Source of the DNA: Scandinavium sp036271055
Lineage (GTDB): Bacteria; Pseudomonadota; Gammaproteobacteria; Enterobacterales; Enterobacteriaceae
Direction of reading: 5' to 3'
Assembly (NCBI RefSeq): GCF_036271055.1
Contig: NZ_DATBBJ010000031.1
Coordinates: 44,388-108,387 of the forward strand
Length of the DNA: 64,000 nucleotides
The stretch's first letter is position 1. Each line of letters opens with the position of its first letter. A program made the translations under genes and the position numbers. Below the pieces are notes generated by a model, which searched no databases, had not been told where the DNA came from, and saw nothing but the letters and a program-made list of their open reading frames with translations. Shown here one piece after another: positions 14,703 to 22,907 of this stretch.

Positions 14703-15686
14703 ATGGCAACAAGAATCGAATTTCATCAGCACGGTGGGCCTGACGTACTCAATCCCGTGGAATTTACGCCAACGGACCCGAAAGAGAACGAGATCCAGGT
14801 CGAAAACAAGGCCATTGGCATTAACTATATCGACACTTATATTCGCAGCGGGCTGTATCCGCCGCCCTCTTTGCCGAGCGGTCTGGGCACCGAAGCCGCA
14901 GGCGTGGTCAGCAAAGTTGGCAGCGGCGTGCAACACATCAAAGCCGGCGATCGCGTGGTGTATGCGCAGTCCGCGCTCGGCGCTTACAGCACGGTGCATA
15001 ACGTTCCGGCGGACAAAGCCGCTATTCTGCCCGCCGCCATTTCCTACGAGCAGGCCGCCGCCTCATTCCTGAAAGGTCTGACGGTGTTTTATCTGTTGCG
15101 TAAGACTTACGAAATCAAGCCAAACGAACCGTTTTTGTTCCATGCGGCAGCCGGTGGTGTCGGGCTGATAGCCTGCCAATGGGCCAAAGCCTTAGGTGCG
15201 CAACTGATTGGCACTGTCGGCTCGGCGCAAAAGGCGCAGCGTGCCTTACAGGCGGGCGCATGGCAGGTCATCAACTATCGTGAAGAAAATCTGGTTGAGC
15301 GAGTTAAAGAGATTACCCACGGCAAAAAACTGCGCGTGGTGTATGACTCGGTTGGGAAAGATACGTGGGAAGCCTCGCTCGACTGCCTACAGCGCCGTGG
15401 TTTGATGGTGAGCTTCGGCAATTCATCCGGCGCGGTAACGGGCGTGAATCTCGGCATTCTCAATCAGAAAGGCTCGCTGTACGCCACACGCCCTTCTCTT
15501 CAGGGCTACATCACCAATCGCGAAGAATTAGCGGAAGCCAGCAATGAGCTGTTTTCACTGATCGCTAGCGGCGTGATTAAAGTGGATGTGAGTGAGAACC
15601 AGAAATTTGCTCTACACGATGCACAGAAAGCGCATGAAACGCTGGAAAGCCGGGCGACCGAAGGCTCAAGTTTACTCATCCCTTAA
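14703..15686 (+). CDS. qorA: QorA, NADPH quinone oxidoreductase (zeta-crystallin-like)
   Basis: The 327-residue protein (same length as E. coli QorA) belongs to the zinc-independent MDR alcohol dehydrogenase superfamily. A GroES-like N-terminal domain (about 1-125, with GLGTEAAGVV) precedes a Rossmann domain with the NADPH motif AAAGGVGLIACQWAKALG (about 148-165). No structural zinc cysteines are seen. It reduces quinones using NADPH in the cytosol. The ATG at 14703 is preceded by GGAGG. A strong terminator follows the stop codon. Confidence 0.96.
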   Translation: MATRIEFHQHGGPDVLNPVEFTPTDPKENEIQVENKAIGINYIDTYIRSGLYPPPSLPSGLGTEAAGVVSKVGSGVQHIKAGDRVVYAQSALGAYSTVHNVPADKAAILPAAISYEQAAASFLKGLTVFYLLRKTYEIKPNEPFLFHAAAGGVGLIACQWAKALGAQLIGTVGSAQKAQRALQAGAWQVINYREENLVERVKEITHGKKLRVVYDSVGKDTWEASLDCLQRRGLMVSFGNSSGAVTGVNLGILNQKGSLYATRPSLQGYITNREELAEASNELFSLIASGVIKVDVSENQKFALHDAQKAHETLESRATEGSSLLIP

Positions 15687-15706
15687 CGCCGGTTGCGACA
15701 AATGCG

Positions 15707-15738
15707 AAGGGCTTCCCGTAGGAAGCCCTTTCTTTTTT
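15707..15738 (+). terminator. qorA terminator
   Basis: AAGGGCTTCC / GGAAGCCCTT form a 10-bp perfect stem with a CGTA loop, followed by TTCTTTTTT. It starts 20 bases after the stop codon. Confidence 0.92.
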
Positions 15739-15761
15739 ATCGTTCACTGTATGTAGGGTAC

Positions 15762-15786
15762 AGCGCGATGAATTCGTTATCGCGCT
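15762..15786. repeat. Inverted repeat between qorA and pspG
   Basis: AGCGCGAT / ATCGCGCT are 8-bp perfect arms around 9 bases. A second hairpin (CAGATT / AATCTG) follows at 15795-15812. Neither has a T-tract. They lie in the 3' region of pspG, whose own terminator was not found. Confidence 0.4.
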
Positions 15787-15854
15787 AAGAGTGACAGATT
15801 TATGACAATCTGCCTACGCCGCCCTTCTCAGGTTGTGACGCACTCCTCAATCCC

Positions 15855-16097
15855 TTAATAACGCCAGCGGTTATCGCGGCGATACTGCGGCACTTTTGGT
15901 TCTTTGACCGCGCGGATAATCCACACCACCGCAACGGCAAGCAGCAACCATGGCAGCAATTTAATCATCAGGGCAAACAGCCCACCCACAAACATCAGCA
16001 CGGTCGCCACGACAATCGCCGCCAGAATACCCAATACGGAAACCCCGGTGACCAGCAGCATGACAAAGAATCCGAGGATAAATAACAGTTCCAGCAT
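15855..16097 (-). CDS. pspG: PspG, phage-shock protein G
   Basis: The 80-residue inner-membrane protein matches E. coli PspG (80). Two hydrophobic segments cover about residues 3-36 and 40-64, then a basic tail EPKVPQYRRDNRWRY. PspG is an effector of the phage-shock response to envelope stress. Consistent with that, a sigma-54-type promoter lies about 45 bp upstream, which in E. coli is activated by PspF. It is not linked to the main pspABC cluster, as in E. coli. Confidence 0.93.
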   Translation of the reverse strand: MLELLFILGFFVMLLVTGVSVLGILAAIVVATVLMFVGGLFALMIKLLPWLLLAVAVVWIIRAVKEPKVPQYRRDNRWRY

Positions 16098-16137
16098 GGC
16101 TTTTCCCCTTTTAAAAATAACCCACTGCTTTAACCAT

Positions 16138-16153
16138 TACAAAAATCATGCCA
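16138..16153 (-). promoter_or_regulatory. Sigma-54 promoter of pspG
   Basis: On the - strand TGGCATGATTTTTGTA matches the -24/-12 consensus TGGCAC-N5-TTGCA, with the invariant GG at -24. The -12 element reads TTGT instead of TTGC. It lies about 41-56 bases upstream of the pspG start. Confidence 0.8.
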
Positions 16154-16176
16154 AAGCATAACCCGTTGTTTAATAA

Positions 16177-16207
16177 TAAAAACGCCCCGCAGAGCTTTGC
16201 GAGGCGT
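16177..16207 (-). terminator. dusA terminator
   Basis: On the - strand ACGCCTCGCAAAGC / GCTCTGCGGGGCGT form a near-perfect stem followed by TTTTTATT. It begins 31 bases past the dusA stop. Confidence 0.85.
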
Positions 16208-16237
16208 GGTCAATCAGACTAACTTTTAGCGTAATTA

Positions 16238-17236
16238 TTAACGCTTATTCGCTACCAACTGGAGCGCCTGTTCGAGCACTTCAATATCTGCGCCCGCTTT
16301 ATGCGCGTTCTCGCTCAGGTAGCGACGCCACTGGCGTGCGCCCGGAATGCCCTGGAACAGGCCGAGCATATGACGAGTGACATGGCCGAGATAGGTGCCG
16401 TTGCTCAACTCACGTTCGATATACGGATACATGGCGCGAACCACCGCAACCGGGTCCGGATCACTGCCTTCCACACCATAAATCTCGCGATCGACTGCAG
16501 CGAGAATGCCCGGGTTCTGATACGCCTCGCGGCCCACCATTACGCCATCCATATGCTGCAAATGCAGTTTGGCTTCTTCCAGCGTTTTAACGCCGCCGTT
16601 AATCGACATTGTCAGGTGCGGGAAGTCACGTTTGAGCTGATAAACACGCGGGTAATCGAGTGGCGGAATTTCGCGGTTTTCTTTCGGGCTGAGGCCAGAA
16701 AGCCACGCTTTACGCGCATGGATGATGAACATCTCGCATTCGCCGTTGCCGGAAACGGTGTTGATAAAATCACAGAGGAATTCATAGCTGTCCTGGTCAT
16801 CAATGCCAATACGCGTTTTGACGGTTACCGGAATCGACACCACATCGCGCATCGCTTTAATGCAGTCTGCAACCAGCTGTGCGTTACCCATCAGGCACGC
16901 GCCAAACATCCCGTTCTGCACACGATCGGACGGACAGCCGACGTTGAGGTTGATCTCATCGTAGCCACGTTCTTCAGCCAGTTTGGCACAATGTGCCAGC
17001 GCCGCCGGATCACTCCCGCCGAGCTGTAAAGCTAACGGATGCTCTTCCTCGCTGTACGCCAGATAGTCGCCCTTACCGTGAATAATCGCCCCGGTGGTCA
17101 CCATTTCGGTGTACAGAAGTGTGTGACGCGACAGCAGGCGCAGGAAGTAACGACAATGCCGGTCCGTCCAGTCGAGCATCGGTGCGATGGAGAAGCGGTG
17201 TGCAGGATAAGCGGTGGATTGTGTTTCTGGCAGCAT
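16238..17236 (-). CDS. dusA: DusA, tRNA-dihydrouridine(20/20a) synthase
   Basis: The 332-residue flavoprotein has a TIM barrel (about 15-250) and a C-terminal helical tRNA-binding domain. Motifs include SIAPMLDWTDRHCR at the FMN site, the catalytic cysteine in NLNVGCPSDRVQNG (Cys101), and the FMN phosphate loop DGVMVGREAYQNPG. It reduces uridines of the tRNA D-loop using NADPH. The ATG at 17236 gives a length typical of the family. Confidence 0.96.
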   Translation of the reverse strand: MLPETQSTAYPAHRFSIAPMLDWTDRHCRYFLRLLSRHTLLYTEMVTTGAIIHGKGDYLAYSEEEHPLALQLGGSDPAALAHCAKLAEERGYDEINLNVGCPSDRVQNGMFGACLMGNAQLVADCIKAMRDVVSIPVTVKTRIGIDDQDSYEFLCDFINTVSGNGECEMFIIHARKAWLSGLSPKENREIPPLDYPRVYQLKRDFPHLTMSINGGVKTLEEAKLHLQHMDGVMVGREAYQNPGILAAVDREIYGVEGSDPDPVAVVRAMYPYIERELSNGTYLGHVTRHMLGLFQGIPGARQWRRYLSENAHKAGADIEVLEQALQLVANKR

Positions 17237-17328
17237 GGCGAAGGTTTGAGCATCCGGTGGAAAATGGGGCGCTACTATAGCACAAAGAAAAAGCTGAGGT
17301 ACGCTGGCACGGAACTACCGGCCAGGCG

Positions 17329-17360
17329 TAGGCCCGGCAAGGCATCGCCGCCGCCGGGCA
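17329..17360. repeat. REP-like element downstream of the TraF-like gene
   Basis: GC-rich imperfect palindrome of REP type (TAGGCCCGGCAAGGC followed by CGCCGCCGGGC) between the dusA promoter region and the stop of the TraF-like gene. Confidence 0.6.
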
Positions 17361-17379
17361 AAAAGAACGCAGGAAACGA

Positions 17380-18690
17380 TTAGAACGTCAGACCCAATTG
17401 CACGCCTGCGCCCCAGGTTTGGTCTTCACCGTACAAGCCCATTAAATCAACATGTACCGTGTTCAGCGGTGCGAAACCCACACCTGCGGTAAAGACATTG
17501 CTGTCATTACCTTTAACATCGGCGCGATAACCTGCTCGCACCGCCAGCCAACTCAACGGCGTCACTTCTGCCCCGACCCCGACATACTGCGAATCGTCTT
17601 CGCTCTTGAAGCCTTTGGTTTCCGTCAGGTCGCCATCGGCAGTTAAGGTTAACAGGTCGGTATGCCAGGCCACCCCTGCCGTCACTAACGGACGGATTTG
17701 GTAAGTGTCTTTGTAGTTGGTGGTGACGCCCGTTGCACCGTTGGTGATACGCACGTCCTTGGTGTCGATATCGCGTGACATCAGGTTTTGACCACTTAAC
17801 CCCACAGTCCAGTTTTCACCGAAATCTGCCGCGACACCTGCATCAACGTTAAAGCCAGTATCGTCATTGCGGTACTTGCTCTTTTTCCAGTCATCGCTGT
17901 GATAATCATCAATAGAAGTGGTGTAGTTGTAGAGCCAGGTTTGTTGCAGTTTTGGCGTCACGCCCAACGATACAGGCACGCCGCCGATATCGAATTTTCT
18001 GGCAATCGCTATCCCATAATCGGAAACAATCGCAGCCTTACCGGAAGCCGTTGAATTGAGGTTATTGGTGAGTTGATCGCTGCCATTCACCAGTGCATCA
18101 GCCGCCTGCGAGGCTGCAAACGCATCCGAATTCTGGATGTTACGCAGGTAATCAATATCATTTTGATCGATGCTGGAACTCGCCTGTGCGTGGGCATAAG
18201 CTTTAGCAACGAACGCCAGCGATACGGCAGGCGTCGGCACGCTGACGGCTATTCCGGCCCCGGCGTTTGCCCGCGCGGTTTTGCCACGTAGATCTTCCAG
18301 TTGCCCTGCGAGATCACCCGCCGCACTCTGGAACTGATTTAACGTTCCGCCCGGATCCATCAGGATCCCTTCTGGCGTCAAATCATCAATCACATTTTGG
18401 TAATGGTTGATCTCATCACTGATATCATCGATTTGATCGCGAAGATTGTCTTTGTCGGTAATCTGCGCCCCCACAGATGGAATAACGACAGAGACATCAT
18501 CATCCGGCTGTGATTTCGCCAGCAGCGCGGGGTTGATCAGCACCGCACTCCCGTAATTCGCCGACGCCACGCCAGTCCCACCCATTGCATCATTTCGTGC
18601 TTCAGACCACGTATTGGCCGCTCCCGCCTGATTTGCCATAAACAGGGAGACGGCCGCTGACACCACAGAATATTTGATATTTTTTTTCAC
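17380..18690 (-). CDS. TraF-like (TraF_2 family) outer-membrane beta-barrel protein
   Basis: The 436-residue protein has a cleavable signal peptide (about 1-24, ending NQAGAA). After it comes ARNDAMGGTGVASANYGSAV, the N-terminal plug-like motif of FadL/porin-type barrels, then a coiled segment (about 80-135) and many alternating strands ending in a C-terminal phenylalanine (GVQLGLTF), the outer-membrane insertion signal. It resembles proteins annotated 'conjugal transfer protein TraF' (TraF_2), but no conjugation gene is nearby and the barrel features suggest an envelope protein. The start is GTG at 18690 with only a weak ribosome-binding site. The substrate is unknown. I recall no E. coli K-12 counterpart here. 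Confidence 0.75.
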   Translation of the reverse strand: MKKNIKYSVVSAAVSLFMANQAGAANTWSEARNDAMGGTGVASANYGSAVLINPALLAKSQPDDDVSVVIPSVGAQITDKDNLRDQIDDISDEINHYQNVIDDLTPEGILMDPGGTLNQFQSAAGDLAGQLEDLRGKTARANAGAGIAVSVPTPAVSLAFVAKAYAHAQASSSIDQNDIDYLRNIQNSDAFAASQAADALVNGSDQLTNNLNSTASGKAAIVSDYGIAIARKFDIGGVPVSLGVTPKLQQTWLYNYTTSIDDYHSDDWKKSKYRNDDTGFNVDAGVAADFGENWTVGLSGQNLMSRDIDTKDVRITNGATGVTTNYKDTYQIRPLVTAGVAWHTDLLTLTADGDLTETKGFKSEDDSQYVGVGAEVTPLSWLAVRAGYRADVKGNDSNVFTAGVGFAPLNTVHVDLMGLYGEDQTWGAGVQLGLTF

Positions 18691-18866
18691 AGTATGCTCG
18701 TTATTTGCAGGTGAACGTTTATCCCCGTTCAGTTATCCGCTGAAAAGGGTCTAACTATTGCTGTGAATAACGATGTAAAAAGCAGCCAATTAGGGTGATT
18801 TGCATTAAGGCGCGCTGTGATAACGTTGGAATATGTGCAGCCCCTCACTATTTATAGAAGAGATTG

Positions 18867-19355
18867 TTATTTTCGTGAAGGTTTCCCATCATGCTGACCA
18901 AAAAATTGCGGCGGATGGTCTACCCATCGGTCCTGGCGGGTCGCGGCATAATCGGTATTAAGCGGATAATAAATACGGTTATGCTTTTTATTCGCTTCGC
19001 CGACTACCAGTAGATTTACCTCTTCCTCAGTATTATTGATGAAGGTATGACACACCCCTGTTCCCGCCGGAAAACCTACGCTGTCGCCGGGTTCAAGCTG
19101 CCACAGATAGCCGTTGATCCACGCCTGTGGGCGGCCTTCAATCACATAAATAAACTCTTCTTCATCACTTTCTGCGTGGGGATAGGAGGTGCGCCTGCCT
19201 GGCGGAATACGTTCATGATGAATCCCTAAACGCATTAGCCCTAGCTTACGGGCCAGCGGCGCGCCGATGGCAAACAATTCTGGGCTGTCGGGATAAGTGG
19301 AATTATCGGGCTCTTCCAGTTCGCGCCAGTGACGAATACAGTCTGGTCTTTTCAT
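18867..19355 (-). CDS. Cupin-domain protein of unknown function
   Basis: The 162-residue protein carries a single cupin barrel. Motif 1 is seen around TSYPHAESDEEEFIYVIEG (about 57-75) and motif 2 as GDSVGFPAGTGVCHTFINN (about 90-108). The metal-binding residues H, E and H are kept, but the second histidine of motif 1 is absent, so metal content is uncertain. Relatives include sugar-binding and dioxygenase-like cupins; the reaction cannot be inferred. It is divergent from zur with 113 bp between, where two palindromes lie. It is not in the equivalent E. coli position. Confidence 0.75.
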   Translation of the reverse strand: MKRPDCIRHWRELEEPDNSTYPDSPELFAIGAPLARKLGLMRLGIHHERIPPGRRTSYPHAESDEEEFIYVIEGRPQAWINGYLWQLEPGDSVGFPAGTGVCHTFINNTEEEVNLLVVGEANKKHNRIYYPLNTDYAATRQDRWVDHPPQFFGQHDGKPSRK

Positions 19356-19371
19356 GATCTTCCCTCAGATT

Positions 19372-19397
19372 GGGTATGCGTCAGGTATAGCATACCC
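19372..19397. promoter_or_regulatory. Inverted repeat upstream of the cupin gene (candidate operator)
   Basis: GGGTATGC (19372-19379) and GCATACCC (19390-19397) are exact 8-bp inverted arms. Inside lies a second small dyad, GGTAT-AGC-ATACC (19384-19396). It is 17 bp upstream of the cupin start, placed so that a bound protein would block transcription. It does not match the Zur box. Confidence 0.4.
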
Positions 19398-19428
19398 GGC
19401 AGGATATCGGTGTTTTGCCCTGGATATG

Positions 19429-19450
19429 ATAAAGTACGCGTTTACTTTAT
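19429..19450. promoter_or_regulatory. Inverted repeat just upstream of zur (candidate operator/promoter)
   Basis: ATAAAGTA-CGCGTT-TACTTTAT is a perfect 8-bp-arm palindrome ending 18 bp before the zur ATG. It overlaps the likely -10/transcription start region. It differs from the E. coli Zur operator, which is built on ATGTTATAACAT. Confidence 0.4.
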
Positions 19451-19468
19451 ACCCGATTCGAGGCGCCT

Positions 19469-19990
19469 ATGGACCAGACCACTCCACAAGACATGCTCGT
19501 GCAAGCCGAAAGGCTCTGTGCCCAACGTGGCGTCCGTCTGACACCGCAACGCCTCGAAGTGTTACGCCTGATGACGCTGCAACAAGGCGCTATCAGCGCG
19601 TATGATCTGCTGGATTTGCTCAAAGTCAGCGAGCCGCAGGCTAAGCCGCCCACCGTTTATCGCGCGCTGGAGTTTTTGCTTGAGCAAGGGTTTGTGCATA
19701 AAGTGGAATCGACGAACAGTTACGTGTTGTGCCATCTGTTTGATAAACCGTCGCATACCTCGGCGATGTTTATCTGCGATCGCTGCGGCGTGGTGAAGGA
19801 AGAATCTGCGGACGGCGTGGAAGACATCATGCATACACTGGCGGCCCGATTAGGGTTCGCCCTGCGTCATAACGTGATTGAAGCACATGGGTTGTGCTCA
19901 GCCTGTGTTGAAGTGGAAGCCTGTAGCACTCAAGACTGTTGCGGGCACGATCATACGATTCTTATCAAAAGAAAGCCGGGCCAGAAATAA
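19469..19990 (+). CDS. zur: Zur, zinc-uptake regulator (Fur family)
   Basis: The 173-residue protein (E. coli 171) has an N-terminal winged helix (RLTPQRLEVLRLM, KPPTVYRALEFLLEQG) and a C-terminal dimerisation domain with the structural-zinc cysteines in FICDRCG and GLCSACVEVEAC and the regulatory-site HNVIEAHGLCS. With zinc bound it represses znuABC and ribosomal-protein paralogues. The C-terminus reads STQDCCGHDHTILIKRK, carrying an extra Cys pair region that differs from E. coli. It stands alone and divergent from the cupin gene. Confidence 0.96.
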   Translation: MDQTTPQDMLVQAERLCAQRGVRLTPQRLEVLRLMTLQQGAISAYDLLDLLKVSEPQAKPPTVYRALEFLLEQGFVHKVESTNSYVLCHLFDKPSHTSAMFICDRCGVVKEESADGVEDIMHTLAARLGFALRHNVIEAHGLCSACVEVEACSTQDCCGHDHTILIKRKPGQK

Positions 19991-19994
19991 GAGT

Positions 19995-20014
19995 GGGCGG
20001 CTATTAAGCCGCCC
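19995..20014. terminator. Hairpin between zur and yjbJ
   Basis: GGGCGGC / GCCGCCC with a 6-base loop lies 4 bases past the zur stop and about 40 bases past the end of yjbJ. T-tracts are poor on both sides, so it may protect mRNA ends more than terminate. Confidence 0.5.
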
Positions 20015-20055
20015 AGAGGGTTGTACTTCCGTGTACGCACGGGTAGTGCATTCAG

Positions 20056-20265
20056 TTACCAGCGGTAATCGTTGCGGGTTTCCCAGTCTTTGACCTCAGT
20101 TTCGGCCTGATCTTTCGCGTATCCATAACGCTCCTGGATTTTCCCGACCAGCTGGTCGCGCTTACCTTCAATGACCGTGAAATCGTCATCGGTAAGCTTA
20201 CCCCATTTCTCTTTCACTTTACCTTTCAGCTGTTTCCAGTTTCCGCCGACTTCGTCTTTATTCAT
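20056..20265 (-). CDS. yjbJ: YjbJ, CsbD-like stress protein
   Basis: The 69-residue hydrophilic helical protein is nearly identical to E. coli YjbJ (69 residues): MNKDEVGGNWKQLKGKVKEK to DWETRNDYRW. It contains the CsbD domain. It is an abundant stationary-phase/stress protein of unknown mechanism. The start at 20265 follows GGAAAG; the frame extends upstream only through non-homologous residues. It lies downstream of lexA-dinF on the same strand. Confidence 0.95.
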   Translation of the reverse strand: MNKDEVGGNWKQLKGKVKEKWGKLTDDDFTVIEGKRDQLVGKIQERYGYAKDQAETEVKDWETRNDYRW

Positions 20266-20414
20266 GATACTTTCCTCATCGTTCGGTGGTTCAGAGTGAA
20301 ATAACAATCGTCCGTTAATACTGTTTTCTGCTGGACGTGATAAAGAGTATAGGTAAGGATTTTGCCCGTCGGGGATTATTCAGAATCTTTAACCGTTTGG
20401 CTAAAATGTAGCCA

Positions 20415-21734
20415 CTACGAGAACCAGGTTCCTTCCCGCCAGTGACGCCGCCAAATCCATGCCAGCGACAGGCCTCGCAGCGCGAGAAACACCGCCAGCG
20501 CAAGCCACAATCCGTGGTTGCCGAAAACAGGAACGGTCAGCAGCGTGAGCGCAAAACCAGCCGCGGCCACCGCCATGCTGTTGCGCATTTCTGCCCCACG
20601 CGTTGCGCCGATAAACATGCCATCAAGCAGATAACACCACACGCCAATCACCGGTAAAACGACCTGCCAGATGACATATTTGTCAGCCAGGCTACGCAGT
20701 TGGGAAATAGAGGTGAGCATCGCAACGATATGTTCACCCATCACCGCGTAAATGAGAGCAAAAGCCAGTGCGACGATGCCGGACTGCCGACAAGCGGCTT
20801 TCCAGACGTGCAATAGTTGGCTGTCATCGCGCGCGCCATACGCCTGCCCGGAATGGGCTTCCACCGCATAGGCAAAACCATCCAGCGCGTAGGCGGTAAA
20901 GGTAAGCATGGTCATCAGCACAGCATTCACTGCGACAATATCGCTGCCGAGCCGCGCACCAAACACCGTCAATGCACCAAAACAGAGTTGCAGCAGCAGC
21001 GAGCGCAGCATGATGTCGCGATTGAGGGCCAGCAAACGCCGGATATTGCCGCGCCAGGCCTCTTTCAGCAACGCCCACGAAATACCTCGCAGATGCAGCA
21101 CCCGGCGCACCATCAACAGGCCGATGAAAAAGGTGACGTACTCAGAACAGGCCGTTGCCAGTGCAGCGCCCTGCACGTTCATGTGCAACCCCATCACCAG
21201 CCACAAATCGAGCACGATGTTCAGCACATTGCCGACCACCAGCAAAATCACGGGCGCGCGCGCATATTGCACGCCAAGTAGCCAACCAAGGAGCACGAGG
21301 TTAGCGAGAGAAGCCGGTGCGCTCAGCCAGCGGATTTCGAGGAAACGCCGCGCCTGTTCAAGCACCGCATCGCTGCCGCCCACAACGTGCAGCGCCAAAT
21401 CGATAAGCGGAGCGCGCAGCACGACGATGGCCAGCCCGGCCCCCAGCGCCAGCAACAGAGGTTGCACCAGCGCCCTTGCGAGGCGAACGGGATCTTTCGC
21501 GCCATACGCCTGGGCCGTCAGGCCGGTCGTGCTCATACGCAGGAACAGCAGCAGCATAAACAGGAAACTGGTCGCCATAGAGCCGATGGCCACGCCGCCG
21601 AGATAAACCGGACTGTCGAGATGTCCAATCACAGCTGTATCCACCAGCCCAAGTAACGGAACGGTGATGTTGGAGAAAATCATCGGCAGCGCGAGACGCC
21701 ACAACGCTTTATCCGCAGCGGTGAAGAACGACAT
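20415..21734 (-). CDS. dinF: DinF, MATE-family transporter
   Basis: The 439-residue polytopic membrane protein has about twelve hydrophobic segments in two six-helix halves. The N-terminal WRLALPMIFSNITVPLLGLV and VDTAVIGHLDSPVYLGGVA motifs are typical of MATE proteins of the DinF branch. E. coli DinF is SOS-induced through the lexA promoter and has been linked to protection against oxidative stress and bile salts. The start at 21734 is 86 bp after the lexA stop; a longer frame upstream is not conserved. The lexA-dinF order indicates cotranscription. Confidence 0.94.
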   Translation of the reverse strand: MSFFTAADKALWRLALPMIFSNITVPLLGLVDTAVIGHLDSPVYLGGVAIGSMATSFLFMLLLFLRMSTTGLTAQAYGAKDPVRLARALVQPLLLALGAGLAIVVLRAPLIDLALHVVGGSDAVLEQARRFLEIRWLSAPASLANLVLLGWLLGVQYARAPVILLVVGNVLNIVLDLWLVMGLHMNVQGAALATACSEYVTFFIGLLMVRRVLHLRGISWALLKEAWRGNIRRLLALNRDIMLRSLLLQLCFGALTVFGARLGSDIVAVNAVLMTMLTFTAYALDGFAYAVEAHSGQAYGARDDSQLLHVWKAACRQSGIVALAFALIYAVMGEHIVAMLTSISQLRSLADKYVIWQVVLPVIGVWCYLLDGMFIGATRGAEMRNSMAVAAAGFALTLLTVPVFGNHGLWLALAVFLALRGLSLAWIWRRHWREGTWFS

Positions 21735-21820
21735 GAGAAACCTGTGAGAGTGAAAAGGTAAAACGAAGTGGCGCCAGAGTAGCGCCACTGAAGGCTATTT
21801 TTCCAGAACGGGGAAGCGGA

Positions 21821-22429
21821 TTACTGCCACTGACCGTTGCGGATAACGCCGACTGCCAGCCCTTCGATGGAGAAGTTCTGCTCGCGCAGATCAACCACTA
21901 TCGGGGAAAACTCGCTGTTTTCCGGCAGCAGTTCAACGGTACTGCCCTGTTTTCTCAGGCGCTTAACCGTGACTTCATCATCAATGCGTGCGACGACAAC
22001 TTGCCCGTTACGCACATCCTGTGTTTTGTGAACCGCCAGCAAATCGCCGTCGAGAATGCCGATATCGCGCATCGACATGCCGCTGACGCGCAGCAGGAAA
22101 TCTGCGCTTGGCTTAAACATCGCCGGATCAACCTGATAATGGCCTTCAATATGTTGCTGTGCCAGCAACGGTTCGCCCGCCGCGACACGCCCAATCAAAG
22201 GAATGCCTGACTCTTCTTCAACGAGAAGACGAATACCGCGTGAAGCACCGGAGACAATCTCAAGAACGCCTTTACGTGCCAGCGCTTTCAGATGCTCTTC
22301 AGCCGCGTTCGGGGAACGGAACCCCAAGCGCTGCGCGATTTCCGCACGTGTTGGCGGCATACCCGTCTGGCTGATGTGATCCCTGATGAGATCGAACACC
22401 TCTTGCTGCCTGGTCGTTAACGCTTTCAT
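21821..22429 (-). CDS. lexA: LexA, SOS repressor/autoprotease
   Basis: The 202 residues equal E. coli LexA. The N-terminal winged helix (about 28-47, RAEIAQRLGFRSPNAAEEHL) binds SOS boxes. The cleavage site Ala84-Gly85 lies in GRVAAGEP, with the catalytic dyad Ser119 (SGMSM) and Lys156 (VTVKRL). RecA filaments trigger self-cleavage and induction of repair genes, including ssb/uvrA in this window. Two overlapping-promoter SOS boxes lie directly upstream, giving autoregulation. Confidence 0.98.
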   Translation of the reverse strand: MKALTTRQQEVFDLIRDHISQTGMPPTRAEIAQRLGFRSPNAAEEHLKALARKGVLEIVSGASRGIRLLVEEESGIPLIGRVAAGEPLLAQQHIEGHYQVDPAMFKPSADFLLRVSGMSMRDIGILDGDLLAVHKTQDVRNGQVVVARIDDEVTVKRLRKQGSTVELLPENSEFSPIVVDLREQNFSIEGLAVGVIRNGQWQ

Positions 22430-22437
22430 TCCGCCCC

Positions 22438-22474
22438 CTGGGTGTATATACAGTTATGCTGTGAGTATATACAG
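22438..22474 (-). promoter_or_regulatory. Tandem LexA boxes of the lexA promoter
   Basis: Read on the - strand, CTGTATATACTCACAG (22459-22474) and CTGTATATACACCCAG (22438-22453) are two SOS boxes 5 bp apart. The arrangement and sequences are as I recall for E. coli lexA. The proximal box is only 8 bp from the start codon. Confidence 0.95.
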
Positions 22475-22538
22475 TTAATGGCGAATTTGGAACCGCAAAA
22501 CGCACAAAAAACCAGACGTTTGCGTAATTCTGCGGGCG

Positions 22539-22907
22539 TTATCGATAATGTGACCACAGTAAAGAGACCCAGGTGAAGACCGCGATGAAAATCGACAGCA
22601 ACACCGCCGCGGACCCCATGTCTTTTGCGCGTCCCGAAAGTTCGTGACGTTCGGTGCCGATACGGTCCACTACCGCTTCAATCGCACTGTTGAGTATTTC
22701 CACTATCATCACCAATAGGACGGAGCCGATCAGCAACACGCGGGTGACCGTATCCACATCTAACCAGCAGGCAAGGATGATGGCGATAACGGCAGCAGTG
22801 CCTTCCTGACGAAAAGCGGCTTCGTTTTGCCATGCTGCGCGGAAGCCTTTCCAGGAGTAGCCTGCTGCTTTGAAGATTCGTGTTAACCCGGTGGTATCAT
22901 TAGCCAT
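22539..22907 (-). CDS. dgkA: DgkA, diacylglycerol kinase
   Basis: The 122-residue protein is equal in length to E. coli DgkA. Three transmembrane helices (about 30-48, 53-70 and 97-118) surround the active-site region with EILNSAIEAVVDRIG and RAKDMGSAAV. It phosphorylates diacylglycerol released by osmoregulated glucan synthesis, returning it to phospholipid synthesis. Start ATG 22907 follows AAAGG. It is divergent from plsB, another phospholipid gene, with 129 bp between them. Confidence 0.97.
   Translation of the reverse strand: MANDTTGLTRIFKAAGYSWKGFRAAWQNEAAFRQEGTAAVIAIILACWLDVDTVTRVLLIGSVLLVMIVEILNSAIEAVVDRIGTERHELSGRAKDMGSAAVLLSIFIAVFTWVSLLWSHYR

Noticed and set aside
17380..18690. Reading the TraF-like gene as a trace of an integrated conjugative element
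   Set aside because: No relaxase, pilus, integrase, direct repeats or tRNA target is nearby, and the protein itself looks like an outer-membrane barrel.
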